From Angiostrongylus vasorum (taxonomy: Eukaryota > Nematoda > Chromadorea > Rhabditida > Metastrongylidae): 64,000 nucleotides of DNA. The number at the start of each line of letters is the position of its first letter. Within the stretch, counting starts at the first letter, position 1. The position numbers and the translations under genes are program-made. The notes below the pieces were generated by a model that did not search any database, had not been told where the DNA came from, and worked only from the letters and a program-made list of their open reading frames with translations. The stretch spans positions 372,501 through 436,500 of the forward strand of contig JADANN010000115.1 in assembly GCA_018806985.1 (NCBI GenBank), written 5' to 3'. Below, piece by piece: positions 13,931-25,800 of this stretch.

Positions 13931-15757
13931 AAGACGGGAATATCAAATTAGTTATAAGAATAAGAATGAAAAAATTTTTCTACACATGTCGAAATGTGCA
14001 GCTAGATATCTTCTTGTCATAAACAGAACGACGTGAGAATAGTTATTAGTGAAACGAAAGATGCATTAGTTGCAGTGATTGTTCACCTGTTGTCCGTCGT
14101 ATTTTCATATCTTCAGTAATGGTTAGTAGATTCGCGTATGGCCTTCGTATTTTTAGGTTTCTTGATAGACGGCCACTACGGAGCTTCATATCTAATTCGC
14201 CAGGCACGAATACTGACATCTACAATCAGTTCTACTCACATTCAATCAATACGTACACATATCACAATGAAGAACACGCACACAAACAACTATAAACGTC
14301 ACAGTCCTCAAAATGTCTGGGCATTTCGAAGAGTAAGAGGCGTAGAGGACGAAAATGACTATGTCTTGATGAGAAGTCATCATGATCTGAAGTTAACTTG
14401 TTTACTAATGTTGTTTTTCGATTAGGAATCTTAGGAAATTCTACATAGATCCATATGAATGTATTTGTTGTAATCAACTGAGCTAGACTGTGCAATAACG
14501 ATGAATAAGCTGTTCTGAAGGAGTGCATTGAGTGGCGATGATGTGATGTTTGGACTTGCTCAAGAAATTGTTCTTTCTTTCTCGTTTTTGCCCTAGGAAT
14601 TGGTCGCCTACAAAGAAGTGCTTGTTCAAATTCTCATGAGTGCTCCCAGCTCAATATTTCAACAACTGATCATAACAAGCACTTCAAATCTCTTACGAGC
14701 TACATGCTTATAGAAGAGCCAAGTGTGTAGAAATTATGAGTGATGAAGCATAAACTGGGCGAGTATTGATGTAGCGGCTTGATACGATGTATAATATGTA
14801 AATGAGCAATAAAATGTACTGGGAGTTTCTTATAGACAAGATGTACTGCGAAACGAGCAACAACAAATCCAGATGTGTGCCTTATCAATTACGTAATGAC
14901 CCGACTCAAGACTTGGATGATGTGGCAATGAACGGTGAAGGTTTTATGTCCAACAGGCACAAGAAGTCCCTTTAGTATCACAACTAATCGGAAAGGAACG
15001 AGTCAAATGTAGTCAAATAGGAATAAAAAAAACCAAATTTTCTCAGCGGCAAATTGTTAACGGTTAAATTCTTCTCCATGAATTAAGTGTTCTACTAATC
15101 AGACCTTCACCACCAATGGATTGCTTTTTTCAAGCAACAGCTTAAGCGTGGCGCGATGTCGCGTACAAAGTAAATATCGATGACAAAAACGATCTAGTTC
15201 ATCAAAACGAACACCTTCATCTCATTTGGTTTCTCAAAAGTCACTTTTAATAGCTTCGCCGTGGATTACAAATCCACATTAAAAGTTCTAATCGAGGCGT
15301 GAACAAAAAATTGACCTTCCTAATGAGACAGACCTCTGTGGGTAACTGAAACGATATATTCAGCGCTAAAATGTTTACCAGAATCTCTAGGACAAAACAC
15401 GAATAATGTGATTGTTGCTCCGCAGCATAACATAACATCTGTTTAGGAGACGCTTATATGGAAAACAAGAGAGAACGCCTGAAGAAAAACAAAGATGAGA
15501 TGAAAAATCCACACTATCTTGATCCAGTTCATGACGAAAAAAAACCCGTTTAAGAAAAGAATAGTGTGAAAAAATATGAAAAGTACTGGAAAAAAGTCTT
15601 GCCTTGATTTAGAAGACATAAGAGCTCGAGAGTTTCCTCGTGTGACAACGGATAGTATTTATGTCGACTGAGCCGATTATGCGATTGCTTTGTACGAGGC
15701 GTAAGGAGTTGAGCCTTGTAACATAAACAAAAAGTATTGTTGCTCTCAACAATAGCA

Positions 15758-15815
15758 AAAGCAACAACACCAACAACAACAATAACAGCAACAACAACAG
15801 TAGCATTGACAACAA
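15758..15815. repeat. CAA-type trinucleotide repeat
   Basis: Imperfect caa/aac triplet run. The poly-Leu ORF on the opposite strand is its shadow. Confidence 0.8.
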
Positions 15816-16206
15816 GAAGCTATTGTAAACATAATGGCTCAAAAAAAGCTTAATTTTACGAGTCACTTCAATAACTGACTTGTGAATTTTTCAAACGAAC
15901 AAAAAAAAGAACACTAGAAATTATGCATTCAGAAATCTCTAAGTGAACGGAGAAATTAAATTCAACCTATTTGTCTGCGTCAACAACATAAACGTCAACA
16001 AACTTTGAAAATACGAACACAAATAAAACCAAGAAACCTTTTCGTGACCAACATCGTCTTGACTTGCCGATCTCGTCAACGTTGTCATGGAAAATGCACG
16101 TCGTCGAGGTTGTCGAGTTCGAAGTAGTCCCTGTAGAACTTCCATATATTACCTTCGACATTTACAACACACAGAAAATCAATATTTATACTTCTACAGG
16201 TCAAAA

Positions 16207-16310
16207 TGTGTGTATGTATGTATGTATGTATGTATGTATGTATGTATGTATGTGTATGTATGTATGTATGTATGTATGTATGCATGTATGTGTGTGTGTG
16301 TGTGTGTGTG
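16207..16310. repeat. (GTAT)n followed by (GT)n microsatellite
   Basis: About 100 bp of tandem GTAT tetranucleotides passing into a GT dinucleotide run. Three overlapping low-complexity ORFs (Tyr-Val-Cys-Met or His-Thr) are shadows. Confidence 0.97.
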
Positions 16311-16862
16311 GATGTGTCCATAGCATATTTTTCTAAACGCTCTTAAACGCTTACAAGTTTAAAACACTCATCTCATTTGAACCCGGTAGTATTAAGACAT
16401 AGGTATTTGTCATTGGTACCATACAAAAACCTCCCTGCGCATGTATAGCAAAAGAAGAGCTATCGTAATAATTTTAACGGCTTATGAATGAGTGTTATAC
16501 CAGGACCACGATTTAATCACAACCATTGAGGCTTAACATCTAGTTCACGCGCAAGACGAAATTTTATTAAATCAAAATGTATTTGTTCGGCAGTCGATGA
16601 TTCACCTTTGCAGCAATTTTTCGTTTATATAAATACTATTTTGAATGCTGAGACCACCTCTACAAGTTTATTACTCAACAGAGATGGCAGCAAGAAAGGA
16701 AAGAACATGTATCGACATAAACTGGACACCGATTTAAGACATACAGATGAAGCTTTTTCTCAACCTTCAAAATGTATGGTGTTTTTTCACCTCAACCATA
16801 AGAAACACCATCAACCAATCACAGCACTCTTAAGTCCAAATATACATATACAAACGACGTAC

Positions 16863-16959
16863 ATCTGCTCTTCTGGACTCTCATCGTTGTTTGCTCGAGC
16901 GCTAAACATAGCCTCCCTCGCGAGAATAGCGGCGATATAGTTGGTAAGCTGCGATGGCA
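16863..16959 (-). CDS. candidate exon of an unrecognised minus-strand gene
   Basis: The acceptor CGGCGCCAG is followed by 2 nt + 31 codons + 2 nt and the donor GTACGT. The peptide reads PSQLTNYIAAILAREAMFSA and then RANNDESPEEQ, amphipathic and then acidic. If the ORF is read upstream of the acceptor, the N-terminus becomes Leu/Pro rich. No partner exon was found, so the call rests on splice sites and composition only. Confidence 0.35.
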
Positions 16960-17750
16960 CTGGCGCCGGTGGTGGTAAAAGGAAAAGCGCAGGTGTTAGT
17001 TGGTAGTAAGTTAACAAGCAAGATTTATCGTTGTAATAAATAAAGAATAAAAAATAACAAATAAATAAAATAATGTCTTAAATAAATAAAAACTTGAGAA
17101 GTCACCAAAATTAAGTTGTTCTGATTCGTGAGTTTAATTTCCCTTCCTCTTTCATTTAATCTGATGTGCGCATTCACTATGAACACTTCCATTGAGCTCA
17201 AATATTTTCAGCAATACTCATCATAGTTTTGCTCCTTTTGAAATCGATTTGACTTAATTGTTTGTTTACTTAATTCCTCTTATCTTAATCTTAATTACTT
17301 AGTTCTCACTACATGCCTCAGCACCACAAATACCCCATTGTGCGCAATCCGGCAGTGTTTGCTTTCGACTCGTTTCTTCGCACTAACCATCCACGAGGGT
17401 TTTTGAACTTTTTGTGTGCGGTTTCAGCTGTTAGTTAAAAAATTTTCCGACTTCTCTGACTAATGTCATTGAATTGCGTTCGAGTCCATTCTTCTTAGAA
17501 TCCTAAGAGAGCCGATCTGGGGACTCCCAGTCGCATTGGAGGAAAGTGGGCTTGTTACAGATAAGTCTGATGCCAATTTACCGACACTGGAGGAATGAGA
17601 GGCTTGGTGGACCAGGAGTGGGATCGATAGCTAGGTTATGACGCTCGGGTAACGAATGGGATCACTCCCATTTCTCTACCTGCTCCTACAGACTTAATAT
17701 TAAAAAGGGAAAAAATCCATAAAATAAACAACGCCACTATACATTTATAA

Positions 17751-17752
<2 letters not shown>

Positions 17753-17793
<41 letters not shown>
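17753..17793. repeat. (AT)n microsatellite
   Basis: Uninterrupted AT run immediately beside a family B element. Confidence 0.95.
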
Positions 17794-17795
<2 letters not shown>

Positions 17796-17799
17796 GTCA

Positions 17800-18145
17800 G
17801 CTTTTTATTTACGGCCTATTACAATTTTTTCACAGCTGGGAATTATACTAATACAACCACAATAATGCTGAGATAATCGCAAAACTTTGGGTCGCCGATG
17901 TCTGCTGGTGGGGGAACGAACGCGTCATTACGCTTTCCGGGGGCTAACGCGTTCACCACCACACCGTGTGGGTCCTTCATGGCATTGATCGATGTAAAAC
18001 TAGCTGATGGACAGGCAAAACGATGTAGCCGCATGGTACGATGGTAAACGCATTAGCCCCGGAAAGGGTAACACTGCGTTCGTTCTCCACCGCAGACGCC
18101 TGCGGTCCGAGTTTTGCAAATATTTCAGTATCACTGTGGGTACAT
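17800..18145. mobile_element. foldback/MITE-like family B copy
   Basis: The left end has tttttatttacggcctatta, then aatgctgagataatcgc, ctttccgggggctaacgcg and ttcaccaccacacc. The right half carries the inverted partners (ttagccccggaaag, tgcggtccgagttttgcaaa). This is one of the more complete copies. Confidence 0.8.
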
Positions 18146-18799
18146 ATATATATTTATATATACATATACATATATACAATATTCAACTTCTCTTCAACTC
18201 ATCAACTTAGTGTAGCTAGCAAGCAATTTTTCTTTACAGCATTAGCATATAGGATTGTAATCAATGATTAATCACCCTCGTCGTAGCAAAGAAATACTAC
18301 TGAGTGTTGAACTACAATGCTGAGCGGAAGTTCATCCCTTTCAGTACACTGTCATGCAGAAGAAATTGGAAGGCAGAAATCGCTAGCGTTATTTAGTTTT
18401 TAAGAAAGGCTCTTTTACGCCATGGTAATGTACGAATGCATAGAGACTGTCCACAGGTATCAAATAGGGAAGAATTTACTGACAAAATCTAGTTGTTAAG
18501 GATACCATTTACGATTTTAAAAGTAGATAAGGTTTCCCCTCATACAAAGAAGCGAAATTATTCACGCATATTAACGAATTGAATTTATTTACGGCTCAAC
18601 AGGACGATGAGCTATAACTTTAGCAATCAGCGTGAGCAGATTGATATCAGATTTGCTTTTTCTTATTAGCTGGTAGATTTTCAGATCAGCAAAATGATGG
18701 AAATCCCGAGTTTTAGAAAAAAAGGAACAATTCGTACTAATTTATAAATATTCATAAATAACCAAACTTGAAATGCTTGAAAAAGAATTCGAAAAAATG

Positions 18800-19052
18800 T
18801 TCTTTTCCTTTCCGGGTAGTAACGCTTTCACCACCGCACCATGCGGGTCCTTCGTTTCGCTTGTCTCTCAGCTAGTTCTATCGATCATTTGTCATCAGCA
18901 ATCACCCGTCAGCGGGATTGACCAATAGCGCGTCTGTTCCCCCACCGCAGACACCTGCGGTCGGGGAATTTGCAAATATCTCAGCATCATCAAAGTTATA
19001 TTTCATAATAAATACCCTACCGTTAAAAATGATTGGGCAGTAAATAATAAGT
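18800..19052. mobile_element. foldback/MITE-like family B copy, one end eroded
   Basis: Contains ctttccgggtagtaacgc, ccaccgcagacacctgcggt, tttgcaaatatctcagcatc and the terminal word gattgggcagtaaataa. The left terminal repeat is missing. Confidence 0.75.
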
Positions 19053-19483
19053 TAAAATACTCTTTTTCGTTCATAACACAAACTATTAGTACAGAATTGT
19101 ATACATCTTGCGGTACTGAGTATTTCAACCAATCTGCTAAATCTGTTAAGCCAGGCTAGTATTAGTTGTCAAAGAGGTAATCGTGAATTGAAAAAAAGTA
19201 TCTGTCAGGTGAGAATGGTTTATCAATAACGATCATTTTTGAAAATATTTAAAACTGCGTAAAATGTTAGTACAGTTAACAAGAAAAAAAACAAACCAGC
19301 ACATCGTTCAATGAAGTCCAAAAAGATCCTTATGAACCCCTTTTGAAGAACAGAAGTAGGTTATAATGATATTTTTAAAATAAAAGAAACATCGTGCATT
19401 GGCCATTTCATTCGGTACTTTTTGTAGGTTATACGGTTAGTATGAAGTTGGTTAAAGTTGTCAACGTAATATGTGAAAAGTAC

Positions 19484-19700
19484 CGAGGCAAAAAATCCAC
19501 CGCTTGCAATCGGAGCCAATCCCAGTTGTAATTCGACATGTTGATTTTGAGCCACATGCTGTACAACGAATGGAACCGTTAGCAGTACAGCACCAGCAGA
19601 ATGTGCTGCCGGCAAGTTTGGATGTATTACGACCGATCGTTGTATGGATAAGAGGTTATTCAGCGCACCCACTGGTAGCACCATCAGCACTACTATCACC
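19484..19700 (-). CDS. candidate exon of an unrecognised minus-strand gene
   Basis: The acceptor GAGTTTCAG and donor GTACTT bound a 217-nt exon (1 nt + 72 codons). It is fully open in one frame, which contains GALNNLLSIQRSVVIHPNLP and then AAHSAGAVLLTVPFVVQHVA. Hydrophobic stretches suggest membrane or secretory character. A second frame over the 3' half is strikingly Cys-rich but has a stop upstream, so I prefer the fully open frame. Family not recognised. Confidence 0.35.
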
Positions 19701-20756
19701 CTGAAACTCAAACACACTCACAAGGATTACTGGTAGCGCGTAGGCAAAACAGCGTCTCCAACCATGAATGTAGATTTGAAGTTGAAAGCGGTCACTGTTT
19801 CTGCATCAAATGCATTGCATTTGATGCATGTAATATCACTTTCTTAAGAACTCTCTTAAAACATGATATCTCATTAAAACAGCAATTATAGCAATTTGTC
19901 AAGAGAGACAGATCAATTTACGTACAGTAAATCATTGTGGAAACCGTTCATAATCGAATGGTTCAACGCGAGCAGCACTTTTCGAAGAGATCAAGCTTCC
20001 ATAAAGCGGAAGCTAATGCTGTTTTAAAGGTGTGCCAAAGAAGTACTGTTGAAAAGAGATGAACATTGATCAAAGTCACAATGAAATCAATGGAAAGGGA
20101 ACGAAAAGTGGTTCGACTACCATGAAAGCATTCATGCGATGAAAGATTCACCGAAAAAATCATCTTTCATTTTTCAAAAGTGCAGCGCTGTGAACGTAAT
20201 TACAGGAAGGTCAAAATTCAACACGATACACTTCTCCCTTAATAACAAGAGTAAAATACCTTAACTGACGACTGTGGAATATTTCCAAGACTTTCCAGGA
20301 TTTGTAATCCCGAAAAGTTCTGGAAAGAATGCCGACAATACTCCATAATTATTGTTTACAATCGAAATAGAATTCCTCGACGTTGACGTTTTAAGAATAT
20401 CTACAGCTGTTTCATAATGTGCTTAATTTCGTCACTTCTATTTCAACGAGGAAAAAGAAGTGTAAGACTTGAAGAGCTCGCATAACAATGAGAATGAGAG
20501 GTTTTCAAAACAATAATATTTACTATTATTATTGTTATTAATTAACTTAACCCCATACAACTGCACAATGCGGATGTCAGCTTTTGTTTCATTCGATTCG
20601 TTTCCTGGCATCCACCGTTGACGAATATCTTCCGAATTTTTGCATGCTGTTTAGCGATTTTCGTTTTCGTCATGAGTGTAGCTGGGCTGGGTATTCCTCT
20701 TGGAACTTTGAAAAAGCCGTGCTAGAGCGTGCTAGGACGTTCTGCTCTCTAGATTG

Positions 20757-20870
20757 CAAGGATTTAACGAGTACAGATAAGTATGGCACCACTTTCTCCA
20801 TCCCAAAGGGATGACAAACTTGGTGAACTCGGCGCGGGTCGAACCAAGGCATGGAGAGAGTTGCACCGTC
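20757..20870 (-). mobile_element. fragment of tRNA-headed SINE abutting the RTE element
   Basis: Words matching the SINE middle (acagataagtatggcacca, ccaaagggatgacaaac, ttggtgaactcggcgcggg) are followed at about 20.87 kb by RTE-related sequence. It marks the truncated 3' side of the RTE copy. Confidence 0.5.
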
Positions 20871-20929
20871 CGCGTAATGATCGAAATCACCACCACCGTG
20901 CTACCAGCCTTAGGAACATTAATAGTCAC

Positions 20930-22569
20930 TAGTCGAAGACCAATCCTTCCACAGGCTTTATCAAAGTCGGCAAGCATTCTTCCACTTTGGGAAATGTTTG
21001 TTGTTATAAAGACGATGTCATCAGCAAAGCGAAGATGGTGTAGCTGTCGACCACCGATTTTCACTCCCATATTGTCCCATTTCCCTAACGGTTTGCCGCC
21101 TCATGGTCGCTTGGAGTTGTTCCTAGGTGTCGAACTGCGATGTACAGCAGGAGATTCGTCCCCTCAGCAGTGTCTCCCAGGCTGAGAAGGAATCCGGCGT
21201 TTCCAGGCAAGGAAGCCCAGCTAAGAGTAAAACCAACACCAGGATCCACCACCGTCTTGGCATCAAAGTCGCATGGTGGTAAATCTTCCCTCTGATCCAC
21301 AAGGGCTGCGACTGCTCGTGGTGGTGACGACTTGGGGCAGACTTTGGCCAGGCTGTCCTTGAGATTCCATGGAACCACAACGGGTTAGCAAATATCCGAA
21401 AAATGGTGATTATTCTGGAGCTCGCACAACCAGTGATGATGGTCCGTTCAAGTATCAAGTATCAAGTATTACCTCATTCCAATGCACGCATGACATTCTT
21501 AGAGGGTGGCGGTAATAATTTTGGCGATATGATATCGCCTTTCCTAAACCCCTCTTTTGACGTCAATGTTAATATTGTTGTAGAATGGTGACATTTTGGT
21601 TGAGAAATTTTTGTACAGATCACGAAGAATCTTCATATGCTGCGTGGAAACTCCCTGATTATCAAGGGCTTCCATGACTGCTTCTATCTCAATTGAGTCA
21701 AAAGCCTTCTTTAGATCGATGAACATGAGACAGAGCGGTCATTTGTACTCTCGCGATACTTCAACGAGTCTTGTTATCGTGTGGGTGTGGTCCATCACAT
21801 TAAATCCTTTCCGAAACCCTGCTTGCTCTACATGCCTGCCTTTCGTCCAGTGTTCTGTCAATCCTGTTTAGGATGACTCGAGTGAAAAAGTTGTAGACGA
21901 CAGACAGCATGTAGATTGGACGACAGTCGCCGATTTCGTATAAGTCTCCTCTTGAACAATACACACGATCCTGCTGGTCTTCCACTGAGTAGGGATCTTG
22001 CATTGAGACAGGCAACGTGTGAACAGCCGAGCCACTGTGTTTACGAGAACTGGCGTGAAGGTTCTTCAGGTGTTCTGGACTTATCCTGTCCGGACCTGAG
22101 TGCTGCTCGATTTTTCACCGACGAAATGGCATGTCAGATTTCGAAGGAGAGCCGGTGGTACATCATATCCATGCTCCTTTATTTCGTGTGTCGGAAGGTG
22201 GACATAGCTACTCGAAGAGATCTGTATTCGTATATTCTGTATAGAGTAGTATTCGTGAATGATTTTCTTCATTGCCTTTCTGACGCTCTTAACTGTTCCG
22301 TCTGGGCGCCGGAGTGCGATCATCTTGGTTCTGTAATTGGCGAAGCTTCGGTGGGCTTTGCGAATGCTTTCCTCAGCCTCTGTAGTTTCCACCATTACTG
22401 CTGTTGTTCTCTCTTTAAGATCTTCTTTTATCGCCTGTCTGCTTTGTTTTGCAAGTTCGGACGTTAGTTCGCGGCTGCCTGCAGCTCGTGCGATTCCATG
22501 GTGGTGTATCAGCACGAGTGTTTCTGGAGACAGATGTCTCTTGGCGACTTTCAAACTCTCAGCTTTCAC
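20930..22569 (-). pseudogene. RTE reverse transcriptase (broken)
   Basis: The linker between endonuclease and RT (22,569-22,081) is Ala/Glu/Lys rich (ELAKQSRQAIKEDLKERTTA, RRPDGTV). RT blocks follow: GDCRPIYMLSVVYNFFTRVI (22,015-21,800), FIDLKKAFDSIEIEAVMEAL with the first catalytic Asp region (21,726-21,544), a GD.ISPKL-like block at about 21.5 kb, and then HHLRFADDIVFIT with the FADD catalytic motif (21,070-20,950). A family C repeat splits the palm between ISPKL and FADD. Frameshifts and stops separate the blocks, and the thumb and C-terminal part are absent. Confidence 0.9.
21073..21460 (-). mobile_element. family C repeat inserted in the RTE reverse transcriptase
   Basis: This non-coding repeat of about 380 bp is shared with the copies at 57.95, 60.73 and 62.84 kb. 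Shared words are ggtggtggatcctggt, gatttaccaccatgcgact, tgtacatcgcagttcgac and gaggcggcaaaccgtt. The interrupted RTE reading is restored when it is removed. Flanking words cccatt and ctcatt may be the target duplication. A short caagtat tandem lies at its right edge. Confidence 0.8.
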
Positions 22570-22731
22570 GCGAGTTTCAAACTCTCAGCTTTCACAGCCC
22601 TAACGTAAAGATATTGGATGAGCCGATGGTGTTCTTCATCGATGTTATCGACAGTGGCATCTTCCCAACAGCCGATTAATGATTTGGATAAGTCCCAATT
22701 TATAGTGGTTTTGGGACCTCGTTTTTTGAAT

Positions 22732-23602
22732 TTAGCGGCTTTTTTCTTTTCCGCGAGAAATAGAATCTTGCAAATGAAGGAGGCGGTGATCTAATTCTGT
22801 GTACAATTTTGGGATAACAGCGGCATCGGTTAGGCAAAATCTTCGGTTTACTATAATGTGGTCTATTTCGTTATGGTACGCTCCATTGGGAGACTCCCAC
22901 GTCCAGCGCTGAAGGTGGGGCTTCTGGAATTGTGAGTTACCATGGATTGTCTTGGTCGCCATGATGAACCCGGACAGCTGCTCAGCGTTGTTCATTCCAT
23001 TCTATTCCAAGGGTCCCATTGTGACGTTCTTCAGACGTTCTTCTTGGTCCAATATTGGCGTTGATTTCTCCAATGATGACCTTGAAGAATCTTAACCGTG
23101 TTATTTACTGCCTACTTGTTTTTAATGGCACGGTATATTGCGAAATATAACTTCAACGATACTGAAATATTTGACCTTGAAAAAATGTATGGTCTTCTCT
23201 GTGGAACTTCTCCAAGTCCATCTAGTACGCTTCGACTTCTTCTTCCTCATAGTTTGTCGGCGCGTAAACGACGAAGATTGTCAAATCCGGAATTGATCCA
23301 CGTCTTTTTGATCGTAAACGTCCGATTCGGGTTGTAAGTTGTTCAAATGAATCGATGTTCATGGATAAACTCGTGTTGACGAGAACGCCGACGCGGGCGA
23401 CTCCTCTATTGTCGCATTTGCGAGGAACTCGTTCTTCTCTGGTGCCATGGACGGCGTTGAATGAGTGGCGTCGTCTGGTCTCGGCCAGACCGATGACGTC
23501 GTACCTTATCCTTCTTGCTTGCATGAGCAAGCCTTCTATCAAGTACTCGGATGCAAGTGTATGTGCATTGCAGGTACAGACCTTCACCTTAGTTCTTTGC
23601 AA
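22732..23602 (-). pseudogene. RTE endonuclease domain (broken)
   Basis: Encodes the exonuclease-endonuclease-phosphatase fold that nicks target DNA for target-primed reverse transcription. The first block (23,602-23,222) has the N-terminal strand with Asn in VKVCTCNAHTLASE, the catalytic-region word IGLAETRRR, and VVYAPTN. A family B fragment interrupts the domain at about 23.10-23.18 kb. The second block (22,995-22,732) has NEIDHIIVNRRFC and LDHRLL, where the family normally has SDHR. The blocks lie in different frames, so no intact protein can be made. Confidence 0.9.
23096..23175. mobile_element. solo end of family B inserted in the RTE endonuclease
   Basis: The run ttatttactgcctacttg...ttaatggcacggtatattgcgaaatataac...gatactgaaatattt matches only the outer terminal repeat of family B elements (compare 48.87 and 57.18 kb). 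It lies between the two endonuclease blocks. Confidence 0.65.
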
Positions 23603-25005
23603 TCCAGGCCGCTTCCATTAGCGCTGAGGTTCTAGCAGCCTCTCCGTACTCGTCCTACTCAGCGCTACCGAAATGGGGGCTCTTTGGGGGTCAGCGGAAT
23701 GATGCCCGTTTCTTTTACTGTTTTTAGTTTTTTGTTACCCACAGAATAGCTTGCTGGGATCCGAACGTGGTGGCTGGGGTTTTACTCACGGGTAGCTTGC
23801 TAACTCTCCCAGAGTGGATATGGAGCTTACTTGCTGGAGGCGAATCCCAACCGTCTACCATGTATTTCCCCTGTCACTTGATTGCAGAATTTTGGCTGAA
23901 TTTACTCATAGAATACAATCTGCATAAGCTAGAATGCACTCACACACTCGTGCATGAATACGCCTCGTAAATACAGAAAGTATGTATCAAATCGGCGCAG
24001 CAGAAACAGGAGTCCATGCCCTGGGATGCACCTGCGTCTCAAGGAAGCAAAGTTCCCTTTGGTCCTCGATTAACCCCCAACCGCCACCTGGGGACGCGCC
24101 ACGTAGCCTCACGACTAACCGGCTATCAGGATCCCTCATATGTGGGAGATCCGTGGACACAAACACATAGCGAGGGAAAAAAGTTGAAGGCGAAGTCACC
24201 ATTCTTGCTCACGGTCAAAAACTTCAGAGTGTAAAACTCTGAAAGAATTCTCGATTAATCCCAAGGATCCAAAAATTAGCCGCAAGGAGTAATTACTCAT
24301 TATCACTCCAGATCTCACACACAATATCTCAGAACGATATTTTGATGTGAGGGAAGAATATTATTCATCCGTAAGCTCTTGGCGGTTGGTCTCCACGAGG
24401 AATACTCTAAGGAGACTATTAGAAAACGATGAGTACATAAAGATGCTGTTTTTATTTCTTGCGCGGTTGACATTAGGTGTCCTGATTTTTCTGTTGAGAT
24501 TGCATAGGTGATGAGTACACTAGACTGCAGTCGACATGAGCTTTCTAAGCTTTGAATAAGGCGAAATTTTCGGGAACGCAGGCTTAAATAATATAATAGC
24601 CATCTCTTGTGTACTCACTGAAAAAAATACTGAATTATTAATCAATGCCAGAAACTGGCAAAAAGTCGGTCTTGGGAAAAAGGAGATATTATCGTAATAC
24701 GAATGTAGTTCCAGTTGTTCTTTTTTAGAAAGTGATGTCGGATTTCACTGCTGATTTCGAAAGTGGCATATCAAAGCTCGGAACGAATTTTGCTTGCCGA
24801 GCAATAAACTATAGAGTTCGAACACATTTTCTAAAGAAAAAACATGGAAAGAATTACTATACCAGTTGCCTAAAAACTCTGCTCATAAGGAAGAGATGAA
24901 GTCGTTAAAGAAAGTTCCAGCCTCAGTTTGGTATCTAAAGTATTTCTTGCAAAGGAAGGGAATTTAGATCCTTCAAAAATTAGTAGTCGCTAGACGACTG
25001 ATCTG

Positions 25006-25800
25006 ATGAGTATGATGAATGAAGCAGAGTTTCTTAGCTCAGCTCCTTTAACCTTTGCTAAGGTGGGTAGCGTGGTGTGTGGACGAGCGTTATTGCGTAA
25101 GAGGTTTGGTCCCTTTTTGTTGAACAATGCCGGTACAATCTTGAAGCTTTTGAGACACTTTGTCGACTTGTTGGACTTGCTTTACCGCCGTAATTGTTTC
25201 ATCTGTATTCAAGAAGCCATGTTAATGCAACGCAAAAAGTGGGAAGTGCTGTAAAACTTCATCGTAGTCCGACCACTGAACTGCTTCTCACTGGTTGTCG
25301 TAGGGGATCCATTTCTAGTCGTACATCAGAGCATGGTCGAGAAACGAGTTGTTCTAGTCGCTCAGAAGAAGCGCCAAGTACACGTCAAAACAGCTATTTC
25401 GTAGATTGTCATTGATTTCGAACGGAATCCATTTGCCGATCTTCGTCCACTTTCCAACTATTATTCGACTCTTCAAACTGCTGTGCACGTGTTCACACCA
25501 AGCAAACCTTTCATTTCATCGCCTCTACCAGAACGACGTCCGCGACCTTTCTCGTCTTCAATATAGAATTCTCCTTGACGAAATTTTCCTAACCAAAGCT
25601 GCAGTGTTCGTTTCTTAACAGATCCTTAGCCTCAGACCTAAATTTTGTTCCTAGCCGTTTGCGCTCCACTGAAAAAGAGTTTTATGTTCGTAAGAGGGAA
25701 TATGTCGAAATCGCTGCTCAAAAATTTGAACTTATAGCTCACGAAATTTTCAAAAGCTCAGTGGCAGTGAAAGTTAACCTTTTTCAATGATATATTAAAG
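25006..25800 (+). pseudogene. coding-like exons of an unrecognised gene, possibly decayed
   Basis: The first block (25,006-25,248) contains NAGTILKLLRHFVDLLDLLY and NCFICIQEAM, and ends at a GTAAAA donor. A 54-nt intron and the acceptor GTCGTAG would lead in phase to a Ser/Arg-rich segment (SISSRTSEHGRETSCSSRSE). Further on, acceptor TTCTTAACAG at 25,621 opens an exon with LASDLNFVPSRLRSTEKEFY and VRKREYVEIAAQKFELIAHE. Between these blocks two frames compete and stops intervene, so the gene is either multi-exon with introns I cannot place or a pseudogene. A diverged relative of the first block lies at 62.5-62.8 kb. Family not recognised. Confidence 0.4.

Larger units (their letters stand above)
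13931..16862. other. no gene supported; microsatellites only
   Basis: Holds short ORFs without splice support, a CAA/CAG-type repeat (15,758-15,815) and a long GTAT/GT repeat (16,207-16,310), described separately. Confidence 0.4.
20870..24240 (-). mobile_element. decayed RTE-type non-LTR retrotransposon
   Basis: On the minus strand, reading from high to low coordinates, the order is: 5' noncoding sequence (about 23.6-24.24 kb), AP-endonuclease domain (23,602-22,732) and reverse transcriptase (22,569-20,930). Order and motifs are those of the RTE clade. Coding capacity is broken by frameshifts, stops and two inserted repeats (family C at 21.07-21.46 kb and a family B end at 23.10-23.18 kb). 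The conserved C-terminal part after the RT palm is missing, and the copy ends in a SINE-like fragment. It is a dead copy. Confidence 0.92.

Noticed and set aside
15609..15866. Poly-Leu minus-strand ORF resembling a signal peptide or membrane helix
   Set aside because: Shadow of the CAA-type triplet repeat; no splice support.
16064..16336. Overlapping ORFs on both strands rich in Cys/Met/Val/Tyr and His/Thr
   Set aside because: They are translations of the GTAT/GT microsatellite.
19361..19483. Extension of the 19.5-kb minus-strand exon beyond the GTACTT site
   Set aside because: Composition becomes AT-driven after the donor; more likely intron.
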